From Chitinophagaceae bacterium UBA1931 (GTDB lineage Bacteria > Bacteroidota > Bacteroidia > Chitinophagales > Chitinophagaceae): 64,000 nt of DNA. A program made the translations under genes and the position numbers. Positions 38,863 through 48,002 of the stretch are shown piece after piece (the stretch's first letter is position 1; the number at the start of each line of letters is the position of its first letter). The stretch covers positions 434,001-498,000 of the forward strand of contig DDFJ01000001.1 in assembly GCA_002337125.1 (NCBI GenBank). The letters are read 5' to 3'. Below the pieces are notes generated by a model. The model was not told the DNA's origin and did not search any database. It saw nothing but the letters and a program-made list of their open reading frames with translations.

Positions 38863-39990
38863 ATGAAACATTTTGTTTGTTCCTTTTTGCTGCTGACAGT
38901 TTTATCTGTTTCAGCACAGGAGAAGAAATTTGTTGTAAACGGATCGCTTACTTCTTCTTCAAAAAAGTACAAAGTATTGCTCAGCTGGGATAACGGAAGC
39001 TCTGCTGAAGAAGCTAATCTTGTTAATGGTAAATTCGAAATTAAAGGAACAATAACTGAACCTGTTATTGCAACTATCAGCCTGCAGGAAGAAAACCCTC
39101 CCAAGAATAAAGTATTTGATAACGAAGAATTCAACCGCAATAATCTCTGGCTTTTTCTTGATACAGGCAATATCAGCATTGTATCAAAAACTTTTTTGAA
39201 CGAAGCTGTAGTAAATGGTACGCAAACAGTGAATGATTTTTACAGTTACCAGCAGCAGATTAAAAAGATTGCTGAGCTGGAAAATAAAACTGTAAACGTT
39301 TATAACGAATACAGTAAAGCAAAAAATGCAGAAGCAACAAACCTGGCGCTTGATGTTTATAAAAAGCTGCAATCATTATTATATAGCGAGCAAATGGCGT
39401 TTGTAAAAAGGAACCCTTCTTCGCTTATTTCTTTATTTCTTGTACAGGATGCATTAGGTGCTGATATGGATGCTGCGAAAGCAGAACCGATGTTTGCATT
39501 GCTGAGTAATACACTGCAACAATCCATGCAGGGAATTAAAATAAAGGCAATGATTGAAACAGGAAAGAAATCGATGGTGGGAACTACTGCTGCCGATTTT
39601 ACACAACCTGATGCAAATGGTCATGCAGTTTCTCTTTCATCATTCAAAGGAAAATATGTGCTTGTTGATTTCTGGGCAAGCTGGTGTGGCCCCTGCCGTG
39701 CAGAAAGTCCGAATCTTGTAAAAGCTTACGAGAAATACAACGGCAAAGGATTTCAGATTTTCAGTGTATCGCTTGATGAATCAAAAGACAAATGGCTGAA
39801 GGCTGTAAATGATGATCATTACACATGGACACAGGCAGGCGATATGAAAGGTTGGAACAATGTTGCAGCAAGACAGTTTGGTGTACAGGGAATTCCTTTC
39901 AACATGCTGATTGATCCAAATGGTGTGGTGATTGCAAGAAACCTGAGAGGTGATGAACTGGTGACAAAGCTGGAAGAGATTTTCAAATAA
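38863..39990 (+). CDS. DUF4369-thioredoxin (TlpA/ResA-like) envelope protein, copy 2
   Basis: 375 residues, same architecture as the gene before it: signal peptide (LLTVLSVSAQ), DUF4369 domain (FVVNGSLTSSSKKYKVLLSW), helical linker, and a thioredoxin domain with DFWASWCGPCRAESPNL and FGVQGIPFNMLIDPNG. Tandem duplication is clear. The N-terminal halves have diverged strongly, while DNA around the CGPC box is nearly the same in both (about 51 bases with two differences). The separation of 2 bp implies coupled expression. A strong terminator follows. Natural partners or substrates are unknown. Confidence 0.9.
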   Translation: MKHFVCSFLLLTVLSVSAQEKKFVVNGSLTSSSKKYKVLLSWDNGSSAEEANLVNGKFEIKGTITEPVIATISLQEENPPKNKVFDNEEFNRNNLWLFLDTGNISIVSKTFLNEAVVNGTQTVNDFYSYQQQIKKIAELENKTVNVYNEYSKAKNAEATNLALDVYKKLQSLLYSEQMAFVKRNPSSLISLFLVQDALGADMDAAKAEPMFALLSNTLQQSMQGIKIKAMIETGKKSMVGTTAADFTQPDANGHAVSLSSFKGKYVLVDFWASWCGPCRAESPNLVKAYEKYNGKGFQIFSVSLDESKDKWLKAVNDDHYTWTQAGDMKGWNNVAARQFGVQGIPFNMLIDPNGVVIARNLRGDELVTKLEEIFK

Positions 39991-40005
39991 TTTGATGGAT
40001 AAAAG

Positions 40006-40037
40006 AAAAGCCCCGGGATAAACGCCGGGGCTTTTTT
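40006..40037. terminator. bidirectional terminator between thioredoxin pair and hexosaminidase
   Basis: Stem AAAAGCCCCGG (40006-40016), loop GATAAACG, stem CCGGGGCTTTT (40025-40035), T-run on + and matching A-run for the - strand gene ending at 40052. Confidence 0.88.
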
Positions 40038-40051
40038 ATGTGGTTGATTTT

Positions 40052-41740
40052 TTATCGTTTGGGTTCTTCTGTTGATTTAGGATCGAAGTAAGCCTTGCTG
40101 TAATTAATCTTCAGCAAATCATAACGCTTGAATTCTGTCTGCAAACGTTTTTCAAAATCGCCCCAGTTCCGTTGTTCTTTGCTGCTCCACAATACTTCAC
40201 TGAGTGCTGCAATACGTGGGAAGACCATGTATTCAACTTTGTTGGTATTGTCCATGTATTCTGTCCAGACATTGGCTTGTGCCCCACGTACAAACTTTGT
40301 TTGTAATTCAGGAAGTTCTTTTGGTACAGGTTCATAGCTATAAACTTTCTGAATGGTTGTAAAACCGCCAATTGTTACAGAATCTTCCCTGCTTGTTTGT
40401 TTATGATCAAAATAAACATGACTGCCGGGTGTCATAATCACATAATGATTTTCTTTTGCTGCTGCAATACCACCAGCTTCACCACGCCAGCTCATGACCT
40501 GTGCATTTGGTGCAAGACCACCTTCCAGGATTTCATCCCAGCCAATTATTGTTTTACCTTTTGCATTCAGATACTTTTCAATACGCTGAATAAAATAACT
40601 CTGCAGTTCATGTTCATCTTTCAAGCCTAAATCCTTCATGCGTTTTTGACAGGCAGGGCAAATTTTCCAATGTGTTTTCGGGCATTCATCGCCACCAATG
40701 TGCACATATTTTGAAGGAAACAATGCGATTACTTCATTCAATACATTTTCAAGAAACGTAAATGTTTCATCTTTACCTGCACAGAATACATCATCAAAAA
40801 CACCCCATGTTTCCTGTACAAGTTTTATCTTTCCTTGTTGTACTTCCTGCACACTCTTGAGCGAAACCATGTTTAATGGAATAGCTGTTGTTTTATTGGG
40901 GAAACAACTTAACCAGGGATAAGCTGAAATAGCTGCACTGCTGTGACCGGGCAATTCAATTTCAGGAATCACTTCCACAAAACGGTCTTTTGCATATTGA
41001 ATCACTTCTTTGATTTCATCCTGAGTATAAAAACCTTCATGGGGTGTATTGTCATTTCCTTTGCCGGGATAGCGGCCAATGATGGTTCCGTTACGTTTGC
41101 TGCCAATAGAAGTAAGCAGTGGATATTGTTTGATTTCAATACGCCAGCCCTGGTCTTCGGTTAAATGCCAGTGAAATACATTGAACTTGTGGTAAGCAAG
41201 AAAATCAATATAGCGTTTTACAAAACTTACAGGAAAGAAATGTCGGCCAACATCGAGATGCATACCACGGTATTCAAAACGTGGAGCATCACTTACAGTT
41301 ACCTGCTGAATGCTGAGTTGTTTTTTACTGCTGAGTGAAGAAAGATTTTCAACAGGAAGTAACTGAATCAGCGTTTGCATTCCGTAAAATGTTCCTGAAT
41401 AAGTATCGCCTGAAATTTCAGCAGCTTTAGCACTTACATTCAGATCATATTTTCCTTCAGTACCAGCTTTGATCATTTTTTTTGTACTGAAGCGGATATA
41501 ATTTCTGGATGCAGATGCAACAGTTTTTAATTCGAATCCATAATATGTTTTCAGGTGCTGATTAAAAAATGAAGCTGAAGCTTTGTCGCCTTCATCTTTT
41601 GCAATAAGCACAGTGGTAGGAGTGATGATAAAACTTCCTTTTTTTACCTGTAACTGTTGTGGTTGAGGAATGATATTCACCTGCTGTGCATTAACGGTTA
41701 TTCCAATCAATAGTAATAACGCCGGCAATGTAATTTTCAT
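40052..41740 (-). CDS. beta-N-acetylhexosaminidase, GH20
   Basis: 562 residues with signal peptide (LPALLLLIGITVNAQQ). An N-terminal GH20b domain (about 20-155; NIIPQPQQLQVKKGSF) is followed by the catalytic barrel opening with RFEYRGMHLDVGRHFFPV (about 163-180). The catalytic pair is in YVHIGGDECPK (about 345-355; D polarises the acetamido group, E is acid). Later come IGWDEILEGG and VMSWRGEAGG. It removes terminal GlcNAc or GalNAc, consistent with chitin-fragment or glycan recycling in the periplasm or outside. It lies 11 bp after the CocE-type hydrolase stop in the same direction, probably cotranscribed. Confidence 0.93.
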   Translation of the reverse strand: MKITLPALLLLIGITVNAQQVNIIPQPQQLQVKKGSFIITPTTVLIAKDEGDKASASFFNQHLKTYYGFELKTVASASRNYIRFSTKKMIKAGTEGKYDLNVSAKAAEISGDTYSGTFYGMQTLIQLLPVENLSSLSSKKQLSIQQVTVSDAPRFEYRGMHLDVGRHFFPVSFVKRYIDFLAYHKFNVFHWHLTEDQGWRIEIKQYPLLTSIGSKRNGTIIGRYPGKGNDNTPHEGFYTQDEIKEVIQYAKDRFVEVIPEIELPGHSSAAISAYPWLSCFPNKTTAIPLNMVSLKSVQEVQQGKIKLVQETWGVFDDVFCAGKDETFTFLENVLNEVIALFPSKYVHIGGDECPKTHWKICPACQKRMKDLGLKDEHELQSYFIQRIEKYLNAKGKTIIGWDEILEGGLAPNAQVMSWRGEAGGIAAAKENHYVIMTPGSHVYFDHKQTSREDSVTIGGFTTIQKVYSYEPVPKELPELQTKFVRGAQANVWTEYMDNTNKVEYMVFPRIAALSEVLWSSKEQRNWGDFEKRLQTEFKRYDLLKINYSKAYFDPKSTEEPKR

Positions 41741-41751
41741 ATGACTTTCGT

Positions 41752-43644
41752 TTATTTTAAAATAGGTAAGATGATGGATGAAGCATTCTTCGCATCATGC
41801 CAGATGCGGATAGTTGCTTTCTGGTAATCGCTTTCAGTTGCTTCGTATATGTTCACAAATTTTTGCGGGTTACGGTCAACCAGCGGGAACCATGAACTTT
41901 GAATCTGTATCATAATGCGGTGACCTTTTTTAAATGTGTGTGCCACATCAGGCAACTCGAATTTTACACGTTCGATTTTATTGGGTGTAAATGCTGTTGG
42001 ATTTTCAAAACTGTTACGGTAACGTCCACGCATAATTTCACCACGCACCAGCATCTGGTAATCGCCCATTGGATAAGTTGAAGCAGGCGCTCTTCCGGCA
42101 GTTGCTGTTTTTCCATCATAAGAAAAATCGCTTGGGAATACATCAATCAGCTTCACCACAAAATCAGCATCAGTAGTTGAAATACTTGTGAGTAAATCTG
42201 CAATTACTGAACCTCCCAATGTAACATCATCTGTTAATGCATCTGTCTGGAAGGAGAGTACATCTGTTCTCCTGTTGGCAAAGCGCTGGTCATCGGTCAT
42301 GTATTCTCTTGTGCGGTAAAAATGTACATCTTCTGTATAAGGAACAGGCTTTGCAGGATCGCTGATGTATTCGCTGAAACTTTTTGCTGCAGCAGATTTG
42401 CTCCAGCTGAGTTTTCCGTTATCCTGTAAATAGATGGCTTTGTTTTCAACATTCGCAGCTGGCCACTGTGCAAATTTTCTCCACTTGTTTTCACCTGTAA
42501 AGAAAATGTTTGCTTCAGCAAGATCATCGATGTTTGCTTTGCCTTCGAGGTAGTGCATGAAGAAAGGAATCTCAATCTGGTTTTGATAATAAGTGGAAGT
42601 GTTGCTGCCGAATCTTACATTACCCATGCTTGTACCATCTGCACTCGACCACTGACCATGATACCAGGGACCCATCACCAAACGGTTATTGTTTTTTGCT
42701 TTTTGTTCAATGGCTTTGTACACATTCCATGCACCAAAACAATCTTCAGCATCAAACAAACCACCAACAACTAATGTTGCAGTGTGCGATGGAATATTGT
42801 TTACAAAGTTTCTTGTGTTGCGTGCTTTCCACCAATCATCCAGGTTTGGATGCTTGTACATTTCCTGCCAGAAAGCAATGCTGTCGCCAATCAGTTCAGC
42901 TAATTTTTTTGTTGATCCTGCTTCAAGATAAAACTTGTAATTATCCTTTGTCGGGAATTCAAATCCCGGTGAACCAACTGTTGTAGGCTTTGGTCTTGGT
43001 TTTCCAAATGATGAATAAAAAGAAAATCCATCCATCTGGAAAAATGCACCGTTGTGATGAAAGTCATCGCCCTGAAACCAATCTGTAACCGGTGCCTGCG
43101 GACTAACGGCCACCAATGAAGGATGATTACTCATTGCTGCCATTGTAGAATAAAAGCCGGGATAGGATATGCCGAATATGCCCACTTTTTTATTGTTGTT
43201 GGGTATGTTATTCACCAGCCAGTCAATGGCATCGTAAGTATCACTTGCCTCATCAATATCTGTTCCTTTTTTGTTGGGGTTGAATGGACGCACATCGACA
43301 AATTCACCTTCACTCATCCATCTTCCTCTCACATCCTGTATTACAATGATGTAATTTCTGCGCATGTAATAACGCCAGTGATTACCCCAAAAAGCCCTGA
43401 AGTTATTTTCACCATAAGGCGCACAGGAGTAAGGCGTGCGGTTCATTAAAATGGGATGTGCTTCGCTGTTATCTTTCGGGATATAAACCGAAGTAAACAG
43501 CTTAATGCCATCACGCATGGGGATCATGATTTCTTTTTTGATGTAATTATCCCTGATCCATGCTGAATCCTGTGTGTTGGTTGTTTGCGCCTGCAGTGCT
43601 GAGAAAAAGCAAACTGCAACAATAAATAAAATGAATTTTCTCAT
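41752..43644 (-). CDS. CocE/NonD (X-Pro dipeptidyl-peptidase S15-like) hydrolase
   Basis: 630 residues with signal peptide (FILFIVAVCFFSALQAQ). The alpha/beta hydrolase domain (about 30-350) starts EIMIPMRDGIKLFTSVYIP (38-56) and has the oxyanion-region ...NRTPYSCAPYG, VIQDVRGRWMSEGEF (101-115) and the nucleophile elbow GIFGISYPGFYST (S160). The probable acid/His part is LVVGGLFDAEDCFGAW with MGPWYHGQW. A C-terminal beta-sandwich (VIADLLTSISTTDADFVVKL) completes the family layout. Members cleave peptides after X-Pro or hydrolyse esters and antibiotic acyl groups; the natural substrate is unknown. Upstream of GH20 on the same strand. Confidence 0.9.
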   Translation of the reverse strand: MRKFILFIVAVCFFSALQAQTTNTQDSAWIRDNYIKKEIMIPMRDGIKLFTSVYIPKDNSEAHPILMNRTPYSCAPYGENNFRAFWGNHWRYYMRRNYIIVIQDVRGRWMSEGEFVDVRPFNPNKKGTDIDEASDTYDAIDWLVNNIPNNNKKVGIFGISYPGFYSTMAAMSNHPSLVAVSPQAPVTDWFQGDDFHHNGAFFQMDGFSFYSSFGKPRPKPTTVGSPGFEFPTKDNYKFYLEAGSTKKLAELIGDSIAFWQEMYKHPNLDDWWKARNTRNFVNNIPSHTATLVVGGLFDAEDCFGAWNVYKAIEQKAKNNNRLVMGPWYHGQWSSADGTSMGNVRFGSNTSTYYQNQIEIPFFMHYLEGKANIDDLAEANIFFTGENKWRKFAQWPAANVENKAIYLQDNGKLSWSKSAAAKSFSEYISDPAKPVPYTEDVHFYRTREYMTDDQRFANRRTDVLSFQTDALTDDVTLGGSVIADLLTSISTTDADFVVKLIDVFPSDFSYDGKTATAGRAPASTYPMGDYQMLVRGEIMRGRYRNSFENPTAFTPNKIERVKFELPDVAHTFKKGHRIMIQIQSSWFPLVDRNPQKFVNIYEATESDYQKATIRIWHDAKNASSIILPILK

Positions 43645-43721
43645 GTAGTGAATTTAAGTATGGAAGGTAAACTTTTTGATTGAAACAGAATTGCCGGTTA
43701 TACAGTTGTACAATCGTTTGC

Positions 43722-44273
43722 TCAATATTGCTTTTCAGCAATAACATTCCATTTGCCCGGACTTAGTTTAAGAAGGGAAATAGTGTTTGAAATAAACGAT
43801 TCTTCCAGTTGCTGTTTTGAGAAATATTGCCAGGCTTTAATAAAATCGCCGGGCTTTATATCCCGGTTGGCAATGGTTACATGCGGATGAAAAGGACGTT
43901 GCTCAGCTTTGATATTTCGGCTGAACTGAAAAATAAAATGTTCTTCAACTGTTTTTTGTAATAAAGTGAGCTGCTGATTTTCTGTTACAGAAACAAAAAT
44001 GACACGGTTGCTGAAATGAGCGAAATTATTCAGACCTATTTCAACTGGTGAAAGCGCTGCTTGAAAACTGTTGAATGTTTTTATGAGTGAATCTTCTTCT
44101 TCATTTGGAAGCCAGAACGGTGCAATCATGGTGATATGTGCCGGCGATTTCAATGCAACCTTGCAACCGAAATGATCTCTCATCCAAAGTTTGTATTGAT
44201 GAACTTTGCGGTTAATTTCTTCCGGGCAGAGAACCGCAACATAAAACATGCTATGCGTGTCAAAATTGTTCAT
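43722..44273 (-). CDS. 2'-5' RNA ligase superfamily protein (2H phosphoesterase)
   Basis: 183 residues of the 2H family, with both HxTx motifs in place: PAHITMIAPF (H46, T48) and HPHVTIANRD (H131, T133). The ALHG-like spacing of about 85 residues is typical of YjcG/ThpR-type enzymes, which hydrolyse or ligate 2'-5' or 2',3'-cyclic phosphate bonds in RNA. The exact reaction cannot be read here. Flanked by the CocE gene (77 bp) and the NRAMP-like gene (22 bp) on the same strand; functional relation to them is not evident. Confidence 0.87.
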   Translation of the reverse strand: MNNFDTHSMFYVAVLCPEEINRKVHQYKLWMRDHFGCKVALKSPAHITMIAPFWLPNEEEDSLIKTFNSFQAALSPVEIGLNNFAHFSNRVIFVSVTENQQLTLLQKTVEEHFIFQFSRNIKAEQRPFHPHVTIANRDIKPGDFIKAWQYFSKQQLEESFISNTISLLKLSPGKWNVIAEKQY

Positions 44274-44295
44274 TCAGCATTGAAGTTACTGCTGT

Positions 44296-45477
44296 TCAGA
44301 ACAACTTCGGAATTTCATTTGTAAACGTAACAATACTCATCCATAACATGACTGCAACCACCATCCATCCGCCCCACAGTAACCATTGCGGGTGAGAATA
44401 ATGAGCAAGTTTCTTTTTCATCATCACCCATAACATCAATCCTAATGAAAACGGAAGAATAAACCCATTTAATGCTCCTGCAAGCACAAGGATTAAAACA
44501 GGTTTTCCCCAATAAAGAAAAATCCCTGTTGAAATAACAATAAACAAAATGGTGGTAACCCGTTGCTGTTGTATAAAAACAGGATGAAGTGTTTTAAGAA
44601 ATGTGATGGATGTAAATGCAGAACCTACAACAGAAGTAATGGCTGCACTCCACAAAACAATCCCGAATAATTTATAACCAACATTACCAAGTGCTGATTG
44701 AAAAACAGATGCTGCAGGATTGGAAGCGTCCAACTGAAAACCTTTTGTAAGCACACCAAGCACCGCAAGAAAAAGTAGAACACGCATGCATGCTGTTATA
44801 ATAATTCCGCTGACAGCGCTGCGTTTTACTTCCTGCATATTTTGTGTTGATTGATCTTCCAACAAGCGGTGTGCGCCTGCAAAGGTGATATAACCACCAA
44901 CCGTTCCTCCAACTAATGTAACAATGGAAGTAAGATTGATTGTTGAAGGAATCAATGTGCGGTGAACAACTTCAGCAACAGGTGGCTGTGCAAAAAACAC
45001 AACGTAAAGCATCAGTGCAAGCATTAATACACCAAGTACTTTCACAAACACGTCCATTGCTTTTGCCATATCCTTTGAAAGAAAAAGTACAATGGCAATA
45101 ACGGCGCTGATGATGCTTCCTGTTTTTACACTAACAGGGAATAAAATGTTTAAACCAAGTCCGCAACCTGAAATATTTCCAATGTTAAATGCAAGTCCGC
45201 CAAAGCAAATAAGTATAGTGAGTAAATGACCACTGCCCGGAATAACTTCATTCGCCAGTTCTGAGCCACGTTTGTTGTTGGCTGTAAGTATCTGCCAGAT
45301 GTTGAGCTGCGCAATAATGTCAATAATCACCGATACAAGAATAACAAAACCCATACTTGCCATGAGCTGTTGTGTAAATACGGTGGTTTGTGTAAGAAAG
45401 CCCGGGCCGATGGCAGAAGTTGCCATCAAAAAGGCAGCACCGGCTGTGCGCCCATTCAGTTTAAACAATTTTTGCAA
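44296..45477 (-). CDS. NRAMP-like transporter of the YcsG type
   Basis: 393 residues with about eleven membrane helices. The start FLMATSAIGPGFLTQTTVFT (about 17-36) is the NRAMP-like helix 1. The canonical Mn/Fe-binding DPGN and MPH motifs are replaced (AIGPGF and GAH), so metal transport is doubtful. In Bacillus the homologue YcsG stands in the oxoproline operon. Here too it overlaps pxpA by 17 bp, so an uptake role for pyroglutamate or a similar amino acid is inferred. The initiation codon is TTG 45477; no other in-frame start precedes residue 18. Confidence 0.82.
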   Translation of the reverse strand: MQKLFKLNGRTAGAAFLMATSAIGPGFLTQTTVFTQQLMASMGFVILVSVIIDIIAQLNIWQILTANNKRGSELANEVIPGSGHLLTILICFGGLAFNIGNISGCGLGLNILFPVSVKTGSIISAVIAIVLFLSKDMAKAMDVFVKVLGVLMLALMLYVVFFAQPPVAEVVHRTLIPSTINLTSIVTLVGGTVGGYITFAGAHRLLEDQSTQNMQEVKRSAVSGIIITACMRVLLFLAVLGVLTKGFQLDASNPAASVFQSALGNVGYKLFGIVLWSAAITSVVGSAFTSITFLKTLHPVFIQQQRVTTILFIVISTGIFLYWGKPVLILVLAGALNGFILPFSLGLMLWVMMKKKLAHYSHPQWLLWGGWMVVAVMLWMSIVTFTNEIPKLF

Positions 45478-46222
45478 GGATGATATTGTTTTGGATAAAT
45501 GATTGGTTTAACGCAATGCATAATTCAACTGCAGTTGCACCATCGCCATGAATACAGATTGTATCGGCAATGATTGGAATTTCTTTTCCATTGACAGATG
45601 TAACTGTTTTCTGCAAAATCATCTGCATTGCCTGTTTAACTGCAATTGCTGCATCTGTAATCAATGCGTTGGGTTGGGAGCGTGGAGTAAGTGTTCCTTC
45701 ATTTGTATAAGTTCTGTCGGCAAAAACTTCGCTTGCTGTTTTTAAACCAATACGCTTTGCTTCGCTGATGGAATAACTTCCGCTCAGTCCAAACAAAACA
45801 AGATTTTCATCAAAGTCTTTCACTGACTGAGCAATGGTCGCAGCAATCAGTTTATCTTTTCCTGATTGGTTGTACAATGCTCCATGTGGTTTTACATGCT
45901 GCAGTTTAGTTCCCATCTGTTGTGCAATGGTTGAAAGCAGCTGCAACTGTTCAGTAACAATTGCATATAATTCTTCTGTTGTTTTTTGCATTTCAGTACG
46001 ACCAAAATTTTCTTTATCAGGCCAGGAAGGATGTGCACCAACAGCAACATTGTGCTGTATGCAAAGCTCAACAGTTTGCTTCATTGTTTCTTTATTACCT
46101 GCATGAAAACCACAGGCAATGTTTGCAGAAGTGATGTGCGGAATAATCAATGCATCAGTTGATAAACCTTCGCCAAGGTCACAATTGAGATCAATCGTTG
46201 TTATGTTACCGGTTTTGTTCAT
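45461..46222 (-). CDS. pxpA: 5-oxoprolinase subunit PxpA (LamB/YcsF family)
   Basis: 253 residues. Family signature at the start: IDLNCDLGEGLSTDALIIPH (9-28), SANIACGFHAGNKETMKQ (30-47) and VAVGAHPSWPDKENFGR (56-72), followed by LQHVKPHGALYNQ (about 106-118) and a C-terminal IHGDGATAVE. The metal/substrate-binding His and Asp residues of the family are all visible. With PxpB and PxpC it hydrolyses 5-oxo-L-proline to glutamate using ATP. The gene overlaps pxpC by 4 bp and the transporter gene by 17 bp. Confidence 0.95.
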   Translation of the reverse strand: MNKTGNITTIDLNCDLGEGLSTDALIIPHITSANIACGFHAGNKETMKQTVELCIQHNVAVGAHPSWPDKENFGRTEMQKTTEELYAIVTEQLQLLSTIAQQMGTKLQHVKPHGALYNQSGKDKLIAATIAQSVKDFDENLVLFGLSGSYSISEAKRIGLKTASEVFADRTYTNEGTLTPRSQPNALITDAAIAVKQAMQMILQKTVTSVNGKEIPIIADTICIHGDGATAVELCIALNQSFIQNNIILAKIV

Positions 46223-47211
46223 GATGCAGAATCAAGTCGTTTAATAACTGATTTAATTTGTTGCAGTTTGTTCAGCTCTTCCAAATATAATTCTTCTGCT
46301 TCCATTAAACCGATCAGTTGAAACTGTATTTCATCGCCGGGCTTTTTTTGTGCAAGTAATGAAAGATCAGCAGCACATACTGTTGCAATGCGGGGATAAC
46401 CGCCAACCGTTTGTGCGTCGGCCATTAGTACAATCATTTCGCCTGAAGAAGTTAACTGAATTGTACCTTCTGTTACGGGTGAAGAAATGATTTCACAAGG
46501 TTGATTGGTTTTGAGTAAATCACCTTTTAAACGATAGCCCATCCGGTTGCTTTGTGAACTGATGATGTAATTACCTGATAAAAATTGTTGTTGCATTTCT
46601 GCTTCTAAATAATTCCATTCTGCACCTGCAATAACCCTGATTGTTTTTGTCTTGAAAGCAGGGGAATGATCGTAGAGTTTAATTTCAGCATTTGATCTTA
46701 ATACTTCCAGCAACTGTTGTTGTGTATGATTCAACTGTTGATTTGTTTCAACCTTATCATTTTTCTTCAGCGGTCTTCCATGAAAGCCACCGGCCTTAAT
46801 CAGTAAATCAGTTGAATGGCTGTAAAGAAATTCATCTGTCTTCAATCCACCTGCAACAGCTATGTAAATCCGGAAACCTTCACGCTGCTGTTTCAATTCC
46901 ACAACAGTATCTTTTGCAATAAACACAGGTTGATTTAATGGAATAGTTTCTTTGTTCTGTTGCGGTTGCAACCCACCACCGGTGAATGCTGCAACAGTAT
47001 CTTTCAGAAACAGGAAACGATGTGGCGATTGGGTAATTTCCATTACAGCGTCACATTCATCATTTCCAACAAGAACATTTGCAAGCATCGCCGAATACTG
47101 ATCCATTGCGCCGGTTTTGCTGATGCCATATTGCAAAGACCCGGCCCTGCCGCAATCCTGCAGCGTGGTTAAGAAACCGCATTGTTCAATATGTAAAATA
47201 CTATTGTTCAT
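46219..47211 (-). CDS. pxpC: 5-oxoprolinase subunit PxpC (biotin-dependent carboxyltransferase-like)
   Basis: 330 residues from ATG 47211 (MNNSILHIEQCGFLTTLQD); an earlier in-frame ATG would extend well into pxpB. Conserved: LQYGISKTGAMDQYSAMLAN (about 29-48), VLVGNDECDAVMEIT, VAGGLKTDEFLYSHSTDL, and SNRMGYRLKGDLL (about 220-232) with MVLMADAQTVGGYPRIATV. The family (KipA/AHS2) relates to the urea amidolyase fold. It overlaps pxpB by 11 bp. In Bacillus the pair KipI/KipA was named for sporulation kinase control, but the pxpBCA order here supports the enzyme role. Confidence 0.94.
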   Translation of the reverse strand: MNNSILHIEQCGFLTTLQDCGRAGSLQYGISKTGAMDQYSAMLANVLVGNDECDAVMEITQSPHRFLFLKDTVAAFTGGGLQPQQNKETIPLNQPVFIAKDTVVELKQQREGFRIYIAVAGGLKTDEFLYSHSTDLLIKAGGFHGRPLKKNDKVETNQQLNHTQQQLLEVLRSNAEIKLYDHSPAFKTKTIRVIAGAEWNYLEAEMQQQFLSGNYIISSQSNRMGYRLKGDLLKTNQPCEIISSPVTEGTIQLTSSGEMIVLMADAQTVGGYPRIATVCAADLSLLAQKKPGDEIQFQLIGLMEAEELYLEELNKLQQIKSVIKRLDSAS

Positions 47212-47923
47212 GATTGGAGACTGAGGCAAGTGAATGAAACTCTTGTTTTGTAATTGCAACAAACTGTACTTCATCACCTGCCTTTAGCAGAAACGGATTT
47301 TTATTTTCTTTGTCGAAAATTTTCAATGCTGTGCGGCCAATAATATTCCATCCTCCGGGAGTTGACATGGGATAAATGCCTGTCTGATTTCCTGCAATTG
47401 CAACTGATCCTTCTGCAATATTGAGTCTTGGCGTTGCTTTTCGTTTTGTAAACAACTGCTGATCTAAAATTCCCATATATGCAAAGCCGGGAGTAAACCC
47501 TGTCATGAAAACTTTGTACGTTACAGATGTATGCAGACGAATAATTTCTTCTTTTGGTAGATGAAGTTGTTCTGACAATTCTTCAAGATCAATTCCAAAT
47601 TCTTCATCATAGCAAACAGGAATGATGTGTTTGGTTTGATAAAACAATTCTTCATTTTGTTGACCGGCTGTTGCAAGAATTTGAATGAGCTGATCTTTTA
47701 CAGATTCAGCAATACTGCTTTTTGACCGGTCAATTTTTCCTGGACTATAAAAAACTGCCAGTGAGTTATATGCAGGAACCGTTTCAATAAAACCTGGAAA
47801 CGGATGCTTTTCGATTGTTTGTTTTGCATGCATCACCAGTTCGTGTGTGTTAAAGTCAATACTGTTTCCAAACGAAAGCAGGATTGCTTTTTCACTCAAT
47901 GATATAAAACTGATCTCATGCAT
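47201..47923 (-). CDS. pxpB: 5-oxoprolinase subunit PxpB (KipI family)
   Basis: 240 residues from ATG 47923 (MHEISFISLSEKAILLSFG), the conserved N-terminus. An upstream ATG would lie in the pyk terminator. Features: FPGFIETVPAYNSLAVFYSP (about 42-61), HTSVTYKVFMTGFTPGFAYM (about 141-160, the AHS1 signature) and SVAIAGNQTGIYPMSTPGGWNIIGRT (about 180-205). First gene of the pxpB-pxpC-pxpA-transporter run, all joined by overlaps of 11, 4 and 17 bp. No promoter match was found. Confidence 0.94.
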   Translation of the reverse strand: MHEISFISLSEKAILLSFGNSIDFNTHELVMHAKQTIEKHPFPGFIETVPAYNSLAVFYSPGKIDRSKSSIAESVKDQLIQILATAGQQNEELFYQTKHIIPVCYDEEFGIDLEELSEQLHLPKEEIIRLHTSVTYKVFMTGFTPGFAYMGILDQQLFTKRKATPRLNIAEGSVAIAGNQTGIYPMSTPGGWNIIGRTALKIFDKENKNPFLLKAGDEVQFVAITKQEFHSLASVSNHEQ

Positions 47924-47953
47924 GTAAAGTGAAAATACAAAATCAATCCAAAC

Positions 47954-47984
47954 AAAAAGCCCCGACAATCAGTCGGGGCTTTGA
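47954..47984 (-). terminator. terminator of pyk
   Basis: Stem AAAGCCCCGAC / GTCGGGGCTTT (47956-47966 and 47972-47982); on the - strand it is followed by TTTTTGTTTGG. Separates pfkA-pyk from the pxp operon. Confidence 0.88.
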
Positions 47985-48002
47985 TATTTTTAATACTGCT
48001 GA

